A DNA stretch of 64,000 nucleotides from Haloarchaeobius litoreus (GCF_024495425.1 NZ_JANHJR010000004.1:372001-436000), one strand, 5' to 3'; shown: positions 1-9,334, counted from the stretch's first letter. Notes: generated by a model not told the origin, from the sequence alone. A program made the numbers and translations.

Positions 1-492
1 GCTCGCGTCGAGGTTGTTCGGATACACGCCGTGCTGGAGGACGAGCGTCTCGACGCCGCGCTGGCCCGCGTCCCGGATGAGATGCCGCAGGAACGGGATG
101 GAGTCCATCGCAGCCACGAGGACGTCCGGGTCGACTGCGTCGAGGTATCCCGCGGTGTCGTAGAACGGCCGGTGCGAGAGCCGGTCGACGAGGAGCTTCT
201 GCACCATCGCGTCGCGGAGCCCGTCGGGGAACCGGCTGAACACTGGCTCGTCCCGCTTCATGAACGATTCGGCCAGCCGGTGGTCGTGCCGTCGGTGGAC
301 CTCGGCCGAGACGCGGCGACCGCTCTCCGGCGGGTACAGCGAATCGAGCCAGAGGACCTCGCAGTCGACGTGGTCGTCACCTTCGAGGGCCTCGACGAGC
401 GGTCTCAGCGCGTTGTAGCTGGTCGTGTCCTCGATGGCGAAGGCGACGGTGCCTGCTGCTGGCATCCCCGGCGCTTCGCCCCCGAACGACAT
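1..492 (-). CDS. Partial glycosyltransferase-like protein, N-terminal half
   Basis: The gene runs off the left edge; 164 codons are visible from the ATG at 492, and a second in-frame ATG lies at 465. The open frame is continuous to base 1. The protein begins with a short leader and a beta-strand (TVAFAIEDTTSY) followed by a segment that repeatedly names residues typical of GT-B folds, ending with VLQHGVYPNN, where a QHG turn is common in CDP-glycerol/UDP-GlcNAc type transferases and epimerases. It lies 33 bp upstream of the end of a GT4 gene on the same strand, so it is probably part of the same surface-glycan cluster. The family cannot be fixed without the missing C-terminal half. Coding status is well supported by frame, acidic composition and context; function is inference. 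Confidence 0.65.
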   Translation of the reverse strand, partial: MSFGGEAPGMPAAGTVAFAIEDTTSYNALRPLVEALEGDDHVDCEVLWLDSLYPPESGRRVSAEVHRRHDHRLAESFMKRDEPVFSRFPDGLRDAMVQKLLVDRLSHRPFYDTAGYLDAVDPDVLVAAMDSIPFLRHLIRDAGQRGVETLVLQHGVYPNNLDAS

Positions 493-525
493 TGGAATGC
501 ACCGGGAACGTCGAGTAAGCAACTG

Positions 526-1740
526 CTACCCGACAGTTCGCGCTCGCTCTCGCTCCTCGGGGTCCGTCCGGTCGCGCCAGACGAGCCCCTCGTAGAACCC
601 CGCGAGCCGGTCGACGCTCCGCCCCCAGGCGTACCGCTCGCGGGCCAGGGTCCGGGACGCCTCGCTGAGCCGCCGACCGAGCTCATCGTCGGTCACGACC
701 TGGGCGACGGCGTCCACGAACGACTCGTCCACGTCGGCGACGACGAGCGCGTGCTCGCCGTCCACGAGCTCGATCCCCTCAGCGCCCTTCTCGGTTGTGA
801 CGATCGGTAGGCCGACACCGAGGTAGTCGAACACCTTCGTCTTCGTCCCGCCGCCGTGACGGATGGGAACCACGGCGGCGTCGGCGGCTGCGAGGGTCCC
901 GTACAGGTCCTCGACGAAGCCCGCCGTGGTCACCGCGGAGTCGTCGACCGCCGGCATCCCGTCGCCCACCAGGAGCAACTGGACATCGACGCCGCGGTCG
1001 CGGAGTCCCGGCACCACCCGTTCCACCAGCGCCGACACGGCTTCCCGGTTCGGCGGGTGCGAGTACGAGCCGTGGAACACCAGCGTTGGACGGTCGTCGA
1101 GCCCCAGTTCGCGTCGTCTCTCGGCCGGGTCCGCGAGGGTCGCCGGCTCCGGGACGGTCGTCCCGGTCGGCACCGCCAGAATCCGGTCCGGGTCGACACC
1201 GAACCGCCGGACGAAGGTCTCCCGGTCGCGCTCGCTGACCGTCGTGACGTAGTCGGCGGCGGCGAGCGAGACCCGCTCGATGCGCGGGATGAGCCGAGAG
1301 CCGACGAGCCGCTTGTAGACCGGGAGTGTCGGGTCGTCCACGTCGCGAGCGTGCTCGGCCTCGACGTTCTGGGCGGCGTAGACGACCGCGGCCTCGTGGC
1401 CGCCTGCCCTAACGGCGAGTTTGCTGGCGACGACACCCTTGGGGAGCGCGACGTGGAGCACGTCGAACGGCTCGCTGTCGAGGGCGCGACGGACGGCACG
1501 CAGGAACAGCGGATTCAGGTCCGTCAGGTAGCCCGGTCCGAACCGGTCGAAACCGTACGCGGCGTCCACCCAATCCGGTGGCTCGGCAGCGAACTCGGCG
1601 GGACAGAGGACCGAGACGCGGTGACGGTCGGCCAGCCGGGAGGCCAGTTCGTGCAGGCGCGCGCCGGTCCCGGTCGTGGGTTCGAACACGTCGTGCGACG
1701 GTGAGACGACCAGTAGTCGGAGCGGGGTCCCGCGGGTCAC
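526..1740 (-). CDS. GT4-family glycosyltransferase
   Basis: A 404-residue GT-B transferase of the family 4 type that moves a sugar from a nucleotide donor to a glycan or lipid acceptor at the cytoplasmic face. The N-terminal domain opens with RLLVVSPSHDVFEP and the acceptor-side loop GTGARLHELASRLA. The C-terminal donor domain has LVFHGSYSHPPN near residue 220 and the diagnostic run HGGGTKTKVFDYLGVGLPIV near residue 300, containing the conserved basic and acidic donor-site residues. Length is normal for the family. There is no membrane segment. It stands between other glycan genes and opposite in direction to the large membrane protein that follows, with a 150-bp divergent region between them. 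The acceptor and sugar are unknown. Confidence 0.88.
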   Translation of the reverse strand: MTRGTPLRLLVVSPSHDVFEPTTGTGARLHELASRLADRHRVSVLCPAEFAAEPPDWVDAAYGFDRFGPGYLTDLNPLFLRAVRRALDSEPFDVLHVALPKGVVASKLAVRAGGHEAAVVYAAQNVEAEHARDVDDPTLPVYKRLVGSRLIPRIERVSLAAADYVTTVSERDRETFVRRFGVDPDRILAVPTGTTVPEPATLADPAERRRELGLDDRPTLVFHGSYSHPPNREAVSALVERVVPGLRDRGVDVQLLLVGDGMPAVDDSAVTTAGFVEDLYGTLAAADAAVVPIRHGGGTKTKVFDYLGVGLPIVTTEKGAEGIELVDGEHALVVADVDESFVDAVAQVVTDDELGRRLSEASRTLARERYAWGRSVDRLAGFYEGLVWRDRTDPEERERARTVG

Positions 1741-1891
1741 CCCCGGCCGTTCCGGCGCGCCGGCAATAGCTATGCAGCCGGTACCCGGAGTAGGGTTCGG
1801 TAAAACGAGCTTACTGGGTGCCTAAGACAGTCGATATCGGCGTTTGACTGGTTGGCTTGAAGTAGCTGGAAGGTGAACGTGCGGGCACCGA

Positions 1892-4195
1892 ATGTCCTCC
1901 CCATTCGAGGATGTCGACGGTGGACTGGATGCCCTCCCGGAACGACGGTTCGAGGCCGCGGTAGCCGCCGTACTGCTTGGTTTCGTGGTCGGTTTCATCG
2001 GCGACGTGCCGCTGCTCAGGCCGGTGGCGGGAACGCTGCTTATCCTCGTGGTCCCGGGCCTGCTCGTCCTCTCGATACTCGGGGTGCGACTCGACCGCGC
2101 GGAGTCGGCGGTGTACGTCGTCGGGTCGAGCATTGCGGTGGTCCTCCTCTTCGGGATTCTCAGCAACGAACTGCTGACCGGGCTGTTCGATCCGGTCACC
2201 TCGCTCGAACCCTTCGCCCCGGTGACGCTCGCGGCCGGGTTCACCGGTCTCGGGCTCGTCGGGTTGGTGCTGGTCTGGCTCTCCGGCACCGTGCCGCGGT
2301 TCCCCCGGCTGGCCATCCTCGACGACCGGGACGTACGCTTCCTCTTGTTCGGGCTGCACCTGCCGTTGCTCTCCGCGCTGGCCGCCGTCGCCTTCCTCGT
2401 CCTTGGGACCAACCTCCCGTGGATAGCGGCGATGGCCCTCGTCTCGCTCGTCCCGCTCTGGGTGGTCGTCCGCCGCACGCCGCGCCCGCATCGCTGGCTC
2501 GGCCTCTGGTGTGTGGGGCTGGCCCTGTTCTACCAGGTCACGCTCTCGACGGTGTACTTCTCGGGTGGTGACGGCTCCATCGAGTACTTCTTCGGGCACC
2601 TCACGCTGACCCACGACAGCTGGTTCGTGGGGTTCGAGGCGACGAAGGCGTCGCTGCTGAGTCTGACAGTCTTCCACCCGACGGTCTCGGCGGTGACGGG
2701 ACTACCGCTGCGCTGGGCCATCAAGCTCGTCTACCCGCTCGTGTTCGCGTTCGCGCCGGTCGCCATCTACCTGTTTCACCGGCGTCACGTCAGCGACACG
2801 ACCGCGCTGCTCTCGGCGGTGGTGCTGCTGTTCCTGCACCCCTTCTTCAACCTGCTCGCCCAGAACACGCGGACCGGGCTCGCGATCTTCTTCCTGTTCT
2901 CGTTCGCGCTGGTCGTCGTCGACGACTCGCTCCAGCCGCTCGCGCGGGGCCTGCTCTCGGTGCTGTTCCTGGGCGGTATCGTCGTCTCGCACTACGGCGT
3001 GTCCGCGATGTTCCTCGGACTGGCCGGGGTGGCGTACGTCCTGACCCGGGCCGACGACGTGGTCGGGTGGGCACACGTCGACCGGCCGGCGGTGTTCTCG
3101 CTCTCCACGGTCGCGTTCCTCGGTGTCGGCTTCTTCGCGTGGTACCTCTTCACCGCCACCGGGACGAACTTCTACAAGCTCGTCGGGGTGTTCGTGCAGG
3201 ACGTGTTGTTCGGCTTCTCCGACTTCTTCTCCAGCGAGTCCAACAGCGTTCAGGCGGTCACCCGCCCGCAGGGCGACTCGTTGACGTTCCAGCTCATCAA
3301 GGCCCAGTTCATCGGTCTGACGCTGCTCGGCGGCATCGGGCTCGCCCGGACCGTGCTGGCCGCACCGCTGCTCTCGCGGCTGCTCGGCGACCGGTTCCCC
3401 TGGCTCGACTCGCTCCGGCGCTCGGTGGCCCCGGACGACGCGATCGTCCACCCCGTCGCCGTCGCCTTCGCCTTCGGTGGCGCCATGCTCCTGTTCGTCT
3501 CGTTCACGCCCGTCTCCATCGTCGGCGTGGCGCGCATCTACGCGGTCGCGGGACCGTTCATCGTGCCGTTCGGCGTCGCCGAGGCACGGCGGTTCCTCAC
3601 CTGGCTGTTCGGCAACCGGACGTCGCTGCCGGCGCCACCGTCGGACTCCCTGCTCGCGGTGGCGTTCGCGGGAATGCTGCTGGTGAACGCGGGCGTTATG
3701 TCGGCCGCCATCACCCACGACCGTTCGCCACAGCCGCACTTCGACCGCGAGTACATCCTCGAGGACGGCAGCGAGCGCGAGGTGTACCACTACTACCGGA
3801 GCTTCACGCCGCCGTCGGACGTCGCGGCGACGCGCTGGGCGATCGACCACCGGGCGGCGGGTACCACCATGTTCTCCGGCATCCGCCACGGCGGCTACGA
3901 GGCGAACCTCGTCTCGACGCAGTACGGGACGTATCACCCGCCGGGGCCGCCCTACCAGCCGTTCACGTGTGAGGCGTACCGGACCACCCGCGGCTACTTC
4001 ATCGACTCCGAGTACCAGAACCGCGAGGGACAGATCAATCTCGTCTACAGCTCCGAGGGGTCGTACCCGTACATCCGGTTCACGGACCTGTCGACCCTTC
4101 GCCTCTCGGACCGGACCAAGGTGTACGACAACGGAATCTCGTCGGTGTACTACAGTGACGGGGTTCCGACGAGGGAACCGGCGTGTGGAGGCTGA
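1892..4195 (+). CDS. Large multispanning membrane protein of glycan loci (DUF2206-like)
   Basis: A 767-residue protein with about a dozen hydrophobic segments in the first 600 residues, beginning with AAVAAVLLGFVVGFIGDVPL and a proline-containing pair of helices. A soluble tail from about residue 610 to the end contains several aromatic residues (YHYYRSFTPPSDVAATRW). The organisation matches archaeal DUF2206-type proteins found in surface polysaccharide and N-glycan clusters, which resemble GT-C enzymes with a membrane core and an outer domain. No catalytic residues are assigned here. A truncated relative occurs at 39049-39852 in this window. The ATG at 1892 is the first start before the first helix. 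Function in glycan assembly is inferred from context. Confidence 0.8.
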   Translation: MSSPFEDVDGGLDALPERRFEAAVAAVLLGFVVGFIGDVPLLRPVAGTLLILVVPGLLVLSILGVRLDRAESAVYVVGSSIAVVLLFGILSNELLTGLFDPVTSLEPFAPVTLAAGFTGLGLVGLVLVWLSGTVPRFPRLAILDDRDVRFLLFGLHLPLLSALAAVAFLVLGTNLPWIAAMALVSLVPLWVVVRRTPRPHRWLGLWCVGLALFYQVTLSTVYFSGGDGSIEYFFGHLTLTHDSWFVGFEATKASLLSLTVFHPTVSAVTGLPLRWAIKLVYPLVFAFAPVAIYLFHRRHVSDTTALLSAVVLLFLHPFFNLLAQNTRTGLAIFFLFSFALVVVDDSLQPLARGLLSVLFLGGIVVSHYGVSAMFLGLAGVAYVLTRADDVVGWAHVDRPAVFSLSTVAFLGVGFFAWYLFTATGTNFYKLVGVFVQDVLFGFSDFFSSESNSVQAVTRPQGDSLTFQLIKAQFIGLTLLGGIGLARTVLAAPLLSRLLGDRFPWLDSLRRSVAPDDAIVHPVAVAFAFGGAMLLFVSFTPVSIVGVARIYAVAGPFIVPFGVAEARRFLTWLFGNRTSLPAPPSDSLLAVAFAGMLLVNAGVMSAAITHDRSPQPHFDREYILEDGSEREVYHYYRSFTPPSDVAATRWAIDHRAAGTTMFSGIRHGGYEANLVSTQYGTYHPPGPPYQPFTCEAYRTTRGYFIDSEYQNREGQINLVYSSEGSYPYIRFTDLSTLRLSDRTKVYDNGISSVYYSDGVPTREPACGG

Positions 4196-4234
4196 CACCG
4201 GCGGCGAAGAGATCAGTGGGGGCCGCGGACGTGG

Positions 4235-4542
4235 TCACTGAGCCAGGTCCTGAACGTACTCCACGTAGCCGTCTGGGCCCCGTGTGACGGCTCGTTCGGT
4301 GTGGATGCGTCCCCGGCCGGTCCGCGCGTAGATGTCGCTGAGCTTCGATGCCGTCTCGTTGTCCGGGAACTCCAGGACTGCGAGCCAGTCGTACTCGCCG
4401 TGCAGGACGTAGAAGTTATCCGGGTCGAAGCTCCCGCCAATCTCCTCGGTGATCTCGACGAACTGTCTCACTGTCTCGGGACCCTGCTCCATCGCGTCGT
4501 AGCCCTCGGGGTGAGCGCCTCGAGTGCGAAGTAGGTTGGCAT
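4235..4542 (-). pseudogene. GYD-domain protein broken by one-base frameshift
   Basis: Translation from the ATG at 4542 gives MPTYFALEALTP, the usual start of GYD-domain proteins, then falls out of frame. The expected continuation EGYDAMEQGPETVRQF lies in the next frame and runs to the stop at 4235 with the rest of the domain (VLHGEYDWLAVLEFPDNETA, then the IHTERAVTR strand). A single missing base in the C run at 4508-4511 explains the break. GYD proteins are small ferredoxin-like-fold dimers of unknown role. The internal ATG at 4492 would give an 85-residue protein lacking the first strand. It may be a true pseudogene, a sequencing error in a homopolymer, or a start-shifted gene; the first two are more likely. 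Confidence 0.75.
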
Positions 4543-4645
4543 GCTCTGTCTCGCCTCCGTGGCCGCCGATTCGCCCGGAGCGGCCGCGGGTAGAGCTCCG
4601 CGAACACGGGTGTTGAAAGTTAACACGCCTGTCACGACGTCGATG

Positions 4646-5752
4646 TCAGCCGTCCGCCTCGTCGCCCGGATCGTCGTCACCTTCGCCGTCGGCACGGATC
4701 GCACCGACCGCCTGTTCCTCACGTGCCGTCTCGATGCGTTCGAGGAGCGTCACGCACCTGATGCCGTCCGCGGCGGTGACCGGCGGCTCGCGGTCGTAGA
4801 CGATGGCGTCGACGAACTGCTCGATGAGCGCGTAGTGCCCCGGTGCAGCGTACTTGCTTCCGGGGCCCCGCTGGTCGAGCGCGTAGCCGAGCACGTTCCC
4901 GACGGTGCTGGTGACGAGCTGTCCGGCGGCCATCGCGTTGTCCGCGACGATGGAGACCGGCGAGCGGTCGACGGTGCTGTACTCGATGGCGGTGTAGTTG
5001 AACAGGTCGACGACGGCGAGTCGCTCCTCACCGATGACGGTCGCGCGCTTCGACGGGATGGCGTGCTCGGAGGCGGTGATGGTTCCGCTCAGGCCGACCC
5101 GGTCGTCCTCCGAGAGCGCGACAGTGACCCCGAGGACGTCGCCGTCGTCGGTCGTGCTCGTGATGGTCACGTCGGCGTCCGATACGTCGTCCATGAAGTG
5201 CGTGACGAGGTAGACCGGGTGCGGTAACCGGTCGCCGATGGGGCCACCGTGGGACTGTTCGGTCCAGCCGCGGTGAGGGGCATCCGGGTTCGGCTGGCCA
5301 CCGAGGAACGAGCGCACGGTGACGAGGTCGCCGTACGCCCCGTCGGCCACGCGCTCCATGACGGCGCGCATCGGGTCGAAGAAGAGGTTGTTGTGGACGA
5401 CACAGAGCTTCTTCCCCGTCTCCTCGGCGACCGCCTGCATCTCCTCGCACTCCGCGACCGTCATCGCCATCGGCTTCTCCACGAGGACGTGCGAGCCACC
5501 CCGGAGCGCGCGCTTCGTCAGATCGGCGTGGGTGAACACCGGCGTGTTCACGTGGACGATGTCGGGGAGGTGCTCGTAGGCCTCGTCGACGTCGTCGTAC
5601 CAGGGAACGTCCTGCTCGACGCCGGCGGCCCGGGCCGTCTCGGTGTCGAGGTCGCAGACCCAGGCGAGTTCCACCCTGTCGAGTGCCTCGACGACGGGGA
5701 AGTGGTACTGCTTCGACGCCTTCCCACAGCCGACGATACCGACCGTCAGCAC
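4646..5752 (-). CDS. Gfo/Idh/MocA-family oxidoreductase
   Basis: A 368-residue NAD(P)-dependent sugar dehydrogenase of the Gfo/Idh/MocA type. The GTG start at 5752 places LTVGIVGCGKASKQYHFP, the Rossmann GxGxxx loop, at the N-terminus, and the start overlaps the stop of the upstream glycosyltransferase by seven bases. The family signature HVLVEKPMAMTV (EKP) lies near residue 95, followed by the catalytic-domain segment starting FFDPMRAVMERVADGAYGDL. It is the last gene of the long minus-strand glycan operon and probably oxidises or epimerises a nucleotide sugar or sugar acid. The very long open frame upstream of this start is an antisense/shadow reading of the preceding genes. Confidence 0.88.
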   Translation of the reverse strand: MLTVGIVGCGKASKQYHFPVVEALDRVELAWVCDLDTETARAAGVEQDVPWYDDVDEAYEHLPDIVHVNTPVFTHADLTKRALRGGSHVLVEKPMAMTVAECEEMQAVAEETGKKLCVVHNNLFFDPMRAVMERVADGAYGDLVTVRSFLGGQPNPDAPHRGWTEQSHGGPIGDRLPHPVYLVTHFMDDVSDADVTITSTTDDGDVLGVTVALSEDDRVGLSGTITASEHAIPSKRATVIGEERLAVVDLFNYTAIEYSTVDRSPVSIVADNAMAAGQLVTSTVGNVLGYALDQRGPGSKYAAPGHYALIEQFVDAIVYDREPPVTAADGIRCVTLLERIETAREEQAVGAIRADGEGDDDPGDEADG

Positions 5753-7053
5753 GGGAGACCACCCACGAAGCGGAGTTCGTCGCGGTACTCTGTCGCTCTC
5801 GTCTCCCAGCTCAGCTGTTCGGTGGCGTAGGTTCGTGCGTTCATGGAGTCTCTCGTGTTCGGCTGTTCGAGGTACGTTGCTGCCGACGAAGCGGCCGTCG
5901 TCGGGTGATCGAAGTCCAGCACCCGACCGCAGTCTGCCTCGTCGACGAACCGGTGCACCGGAAGGTCCGAGACGAGCGCCGGGAGCCCCGACGCCAGCGC
6001 CTCGTACAGGGCCAGCGGTTCGCCCTCGTACCGCGACGGGAGGACGAAGTAGTCCGCCGCCGCGTAGATGGCCGGCTTCTGCTGTTCCTCGACGAACCCC
6101 AGCAAGTGGACGTCCGGGAGGTCGTGCTCTGCGACGAACCGCTCGACAGCCTCCCTGCGAGGCCCGTCGCCAGCGAGGACGAGCGAGCACGGTACACCGT
6201 TGCGCTCCCGGAGTGCCTCGTAGAACCGCAGCAGCGACAGGGGCCGTTTCTGCTCGGTCAGGCTCCCCAGCGAGAGCAGTCTGATGGGCTCCCGGCCCGG
6301 CGACGTCGGCGAGTAGTCGCCGTCCGCCGTCGAATCGGCGTCGCGCCCGTCGACGGCTCCGTCCGGTGGGTAGACGCCCTTTCCACCGCCGTCCGGTTCC
6401 GAGACGGTCCGTTCGATGCGGGCCGGGGCGAGCATGGGGTACCGCTCCCGGTCGAGGTCGGCGACCCGCTCGGGCGCGAACCGGGTCACGTCCACGCCGT
6501 TGCCGACGTATCGGACCCGTTCGGGTGGGAGACCAGCCACCCGGAGCTCGCCGACCACGTCGCGGGCGACGCCCGTGTAGCGCAGTCCCGGCTTCGTCCG
6601 GATGCCTCGATTCTCGATGGCACCGAAGAACCGGTAGTACAGCCGGGATAGCCCGTCGTGGTAGTCGGCCTTCGCGCCGCGGAGGTGGTTGTGGTAGGTG
6701 ACGAGACAGTGCTCGGCGGCCGCCTCCGGGAGCAGCGGGAGCAGCCGCGGGTTGTGGAGCCAGACGGCGTCGTACTCGGCGTGCTCCCGGGCGAGTCGAT
6801 GGTACGCCCGCACCCAGAAGCCGAGGATCGCGTAGCCGAGGTAGGCCGGTTCGAGGTCGCGCAGACGGTCGGTCATGGCCGCCGAGCCGACGGTACTGAC
6901 CGTCACGCCGTCCGGGACCGGCATGGACGGCCGTGTCAGGTAGTGGTACTCGTCGGCCGGGCTCCCGTCGTCGTCGCCCACCAGCGCCGACAGCACGTCG
7001 TGGACGACGTGTTTCACGCCGAGCGCTGCCGTGGAGACGACGAGGACCCGCAT
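5746..7053 (-). CDS. GT4-family glycosyltransferase
   Basis: A 435-residue GT-B transferase starting MRVLVVSTAALGVKHVVHDV. The donor domain begins after an acidic, low-complexity linker (residues about 225-265) and has IRLLSLGSLTEQKRPLSLLR, LVLAGDGPRREAVERFV and the E-x7-E type run PSRYEGEPLALYEALASGLP near residue 370. The gene overlaps its neighbours on both sides, by one base with the sulfatase-fold gene (TGATG) and by seven bases with the oxidoreductase, so translation is probably coupled. It most likely extends a surface glycan. The linker insertion between the two GT-B domains is longer than usual and rich in D, G and S. Confidence 0.88.
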   Translation of the reverse strand: MRVLVVSTAALGVKHVVHDVLSALVGDDDGSPADEYHYLTRPSMPVPDGVTVSTVGSAAMTDRLRDLEPAYLGYAILGFWVRAYHRLAREHAEYDAVWLHNPRLLPLLPEAAAEHCLVTYHNHLRGAKADYHDGLSRLYYRFFGAIENRGIRTKPGLRYTGVARDVVGELRVAGLPPERVRYVGNGVDVTRFAPERVADLDRERYPMLAPARIERTVSEPDGGGKGVYPPDGAVDGRDADSTADGDYSPTSPGREPIRLLSLGSLTEQKRPLSLLRFYEALRERNGVPCSLVLAGDGPRREAVERFVAEHDLPDVHLLGFVEEQQKPAIYAAADYFVLPSRYEGEPLALYEALASGLPALVSDLPVHRFVDEADCGRVLDFDHPTTAASSAATYLEQPNTRDSMNARTYATEQLSWETRATEYRDELRFVGGLPC

Positions 7054-8387
7054 CACGGTCCTCCGCGGGGAGCGACGGCCCGCCGTGGGCCGGTGTCGTC
7101 GAGCTCCGCGGCCGCGTCGCGGATAGCGAGCTGTTCTCGTTCGTGGGCGAGTCGGCGGCTGGCGAGGGTCGCCAGTAGCTCGTCGACGGGCTCGTCCTCC
7201 CCGTACAGGTTCGTCCGTTCCCCCGGGTCGCTGGCGAGGTCGTAGCACTCCCGCCGGCTGCCGTCGTCGGCGTCGACCTGGAGGAACTTCCGGTCCCGTG
7301 CACGGACCGCGGTGAGGTTCCGGCCGAGGCGGCCGTCGTACTCGGTGGCCACCGCCCAGTCGTCGCCGTCCGGTAGCTCCGCGCCGCGGCTCGCGGCGTC
7401 GACGATCTCGGGAATCCTGGCCAGCGAGAGGGGGCGTTCGACCGTCCGTGACTCGATGCCGGGGCCGCCCACGACCATCGGGACGTGGACGTTCTCCTCG
7501 TAGAGGTCGGCGAACAGGTGGCCGTAGACGCCGCGCTCGCAGAACGCCTCGCCGTGGTCGGCGTGGACGACGAAGACGGGGTCGAACTCGTCGAGCCGCT
7601 CGCGGAGCTCGGCGACGAACCGGTCGCCGTAGCGTAGCGCGTCGTCGTACAGGTCGACAATCTTCCGGACTTGCTTCTCGGAGAGGTCGAGACCCGTCTC
7701 GTCCATGATGCGGTTGCAGAGCCAGTTGTAGCGGTACTGGTCGAGCGCGTTCGACCACCGGCGGTGGCCCCGCGGAGTGATGTACGGGAAGTGGGTGTCG
7801 AGCGAGAACGCCCACAGGAAGAAGGGCTCGTCGTCGGGGCGCGAGCGCACCCAGTCCTCGATGTCGTCGACGTAGGTGTCCCACGTCTTGAACGCCTCCT
7901 GCCGGCGGACGAAGTTGCGGGCGTTCCGGAGCGCGGTGAACGCGCTCGAACTCCCGAGGTGGTTCGAGAAGACGCGCTGGTACCAGCCCGTGGTGAACAG
8001 GAAGTCCTCGTAGTGGTCGAAGCCGCGGTCGAAGCCGTAGTACCGGGAGGCGTAGGCGTTCGGGTTGAACGCGGCCGTCGCGTAGCCCCGCTCCGAGAAC
8101 GACTCGGCGAGGGTGCCGTGCCTGCGGAGGTGGCTCCGCGAGTGTCGAGGGTCGGAGACGCGTTCGCGGACGACGAGCGGTTCGCCGGTCAGGATACCGG
8201 CCATCGATGGGTTCGTCCGGGAGGCGGGCGCGATGGCGTTCTCGTAGCAGGTGCCGTCGGCCGCCAACCGGTCGAGCGTCGGTGTCGTGTCGCGGTCGTA
8301 GCCGCCGAACCCGCAGTGGTCCGCGCGGACGCTGTCGAAGGTGAGGAGGACGACGTTCCGTCGGCGTTCGTCCGTGCGCCCGCTCAC
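7053..8387 (-). CDS. Sulfatase / alkaline-phosphatase-fold enzyme
   Basis: A 444-residue enzyme of the sulfatase superfamily. The metal-binding start RNVVLLTFDSVRADHCG gives the paired acidic residue near D18, and VFVVHADHGEAF near residue 275 gives the second D-H metal pair. The nucleophile region reads SRTNPSMAG at residues 56-64, so the position that is Cys or Ser in true sulfatases (C/S-x-P-S-R) is Thr58 and the following Arg is Met. Thr nucleophiles are known in phosphoglycerol transferases of this superfamily, which fits a glycan operon. No signal peptide is visible, so the enzyme appears cytoplasmic. It overlaps the epimerase gene by four bases (ATGA). The substrate is unknown. Confidence 0.85.
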   Translation of the reverse strand: MSGRTDERRRNVVLLTFDSVRADHCGFGGYDRDTTPTLDRLAADGTCYENAIAPASRTNPSMAGILTGEPLVVRERVSDPRHSRSHLRRHGTLAESFSERGYATAAFNPNAYASRYYGFDRGFDHYEDFLFTTGWYQRVFSNHLGSSSAFTALRNARNFVRRQEAFKTWDTYVDDIEDWVRSRPDDEPFFLWAFSLDTHFPYITPRGHRRWSNALDQYRYNWLCNRIMDETGLDLSEKQVRKIVDLYDDALRYGDRFVAELRERLDEFDPVFVVHADHGEAFCERGVYGHLFADLYEENVHVPMVVGGPGIESRTVERPLSLARIPEIVDAASRGAELPDGDDWAVATEYDGRLGRNLTAVRARDRKFLQVDADDGSRRECYDLASDPGERTNLYGEDEPVDELLATLASRRLAHEREQLAIRDAAAELDDTGPRRAVAPRGGP

Positions 8388-9334
8388 GTCGCCTCGACCC
8401 CGTCCATTACGAGCAGCTCCGCGAGCCCGTCGACCAGCCCGACCGTCGGCGTCCAGCCCGTCACCGACGACATCCGCTCGATGTCGGCCTGGAGGTGCGG
8501 CCGGTCCGAGGCGCGAACCCGCTCCTGGTCCTGCGTGACCTCGATGTCCTCGCCGAGCGCGAGCGAGACGGCCTCCACGACCGCCCGGACGGAGTGGGCG
8601 TCGCCGGTGCCGACGTTGAGCGCCGGGGGGGCGTCGTCGGCGTGGTCGACGAGCCGCTGGAGGGCGCGGCTCACGTCCCGGACGTGGACGTAGTCCCGAC
8701 GCGGGGTGAGGTTGCCGAGCTCGACCGTCCGGCTGCCGTCGCGGAGCTGGTCGAGGATGGCCGGGATCAGGTGCGGGTTCGTCTCGCCCGGGCCGTACAC
8801 GTTGAACAGCCGCGCGGAGACGGTGTCGACGTCCGTCCGCTCCCCGAACAGGTTCACGAGCTCCTCGCCGACGAGCTTCGACTTGCCGTAGGGGTCCATC
8901 GGCCCCGGTCGAACGTCCTCCGAGAGCGGCCCGTCGAGCGGGGGGTACACCGCCGCCGAGGAGACGTTGACGACCGTCTCCAGCGTGTCGAGCGTCCGCG
9001 CCGCGTCGAGCAGCGTCCGCGTCCCCAGCACGTTCACGTCGTACGTCTCGCCGGGGTGTTCGTCGCAGTACGGGACGTAGTGGATGGCCGCCATGTGGAC
9101 GATCGCGTGGGGGTCGTACGACTGCAGGGCGGGCTCCAGTTCGCGCGACCGGACGTCGACCTCGTCCACCGTGACGCCGGCCGGGAGTCGGTCCGGGCTG
9201 CCGACCGAGCAGTCGTCAACGACGTGGACGTCGTGACCTGCTTCGACGAGGTCGGTGACGAATCGAGTGCCGACGAAGCCGGCACCGCCGGTGACGAGGA
9301 TGCGCTTCGATGACTGGCTCATTCGGCTCATCAT
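8384..9334 (-). CDS. NAD-dependent nucleotide-sugar epimerase/dehydratase
   Basis: A 316-residue extended short-chain dehydrogenase. KRILVTGGAGFVGTRFV gives the GxxGxxG NAD loop, VNVSSAAVYPPLDGP holds the catalytic Ser, and DPYGKSKLVGEEL gives the YxxxK pair. FNVYGPGETNPHLIP is the usual substrate-binding segment. It belongs to the UDP-glucose 4-epimerase-like family and probably supplies a sugar to the flanking transferases. The first Met (9334) and two later Met codons (MMSRMSQSS) compete as starts; the NAD loop leaves all possible. It forms an ATGA overlap with the sulfatase-fold gene. Confidence 0.9.
   Translation of the reverse strand: MMSRMSQSSKRILVTGGAGFVGTRFVTDLVEAGHDVHVVDDCSVGSPDRLPAGVTVDEVDVRSRELEPALQSYDPHAIVHMAAIHYVPYCDEHPGETYDVNVLGTRTLLDAARTLDTLETVVNVSSAAVYPPLDGPLSEDVRPGPMDPYGKSKLVGEELVNLFGERTDVDTVSARLFNVYGPGETNPHLIPAILDQLRDGSRTVELGNLTPRRDYVHVRDVSRALQRLVDHADDAPPALNVGTGDAHSVRAVVEAVSLALGEDIEVTQDQERVRASDRPHLQADIERMSSVTGWTPTVGLVDGLAELLVMDGVEAT

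Noticed and set aside
4608..4628. Inverted repeat GTGTT...AACAC after the oxidoreductase gene
   Set aside because: Arms are only five bases with a seven-base loop; too weak to call a terminator or operator.
4646..7660. A 1004-codon open frame on the minus strand
   Set aside because: Only its last part (from GTG 5752) is a real oxidoreductase; the rest is a shadow of the glycosyltransferase and sulfatase-fold genes, with basic Arg/Ser-rich composition unlike haloarchaeal proteins.
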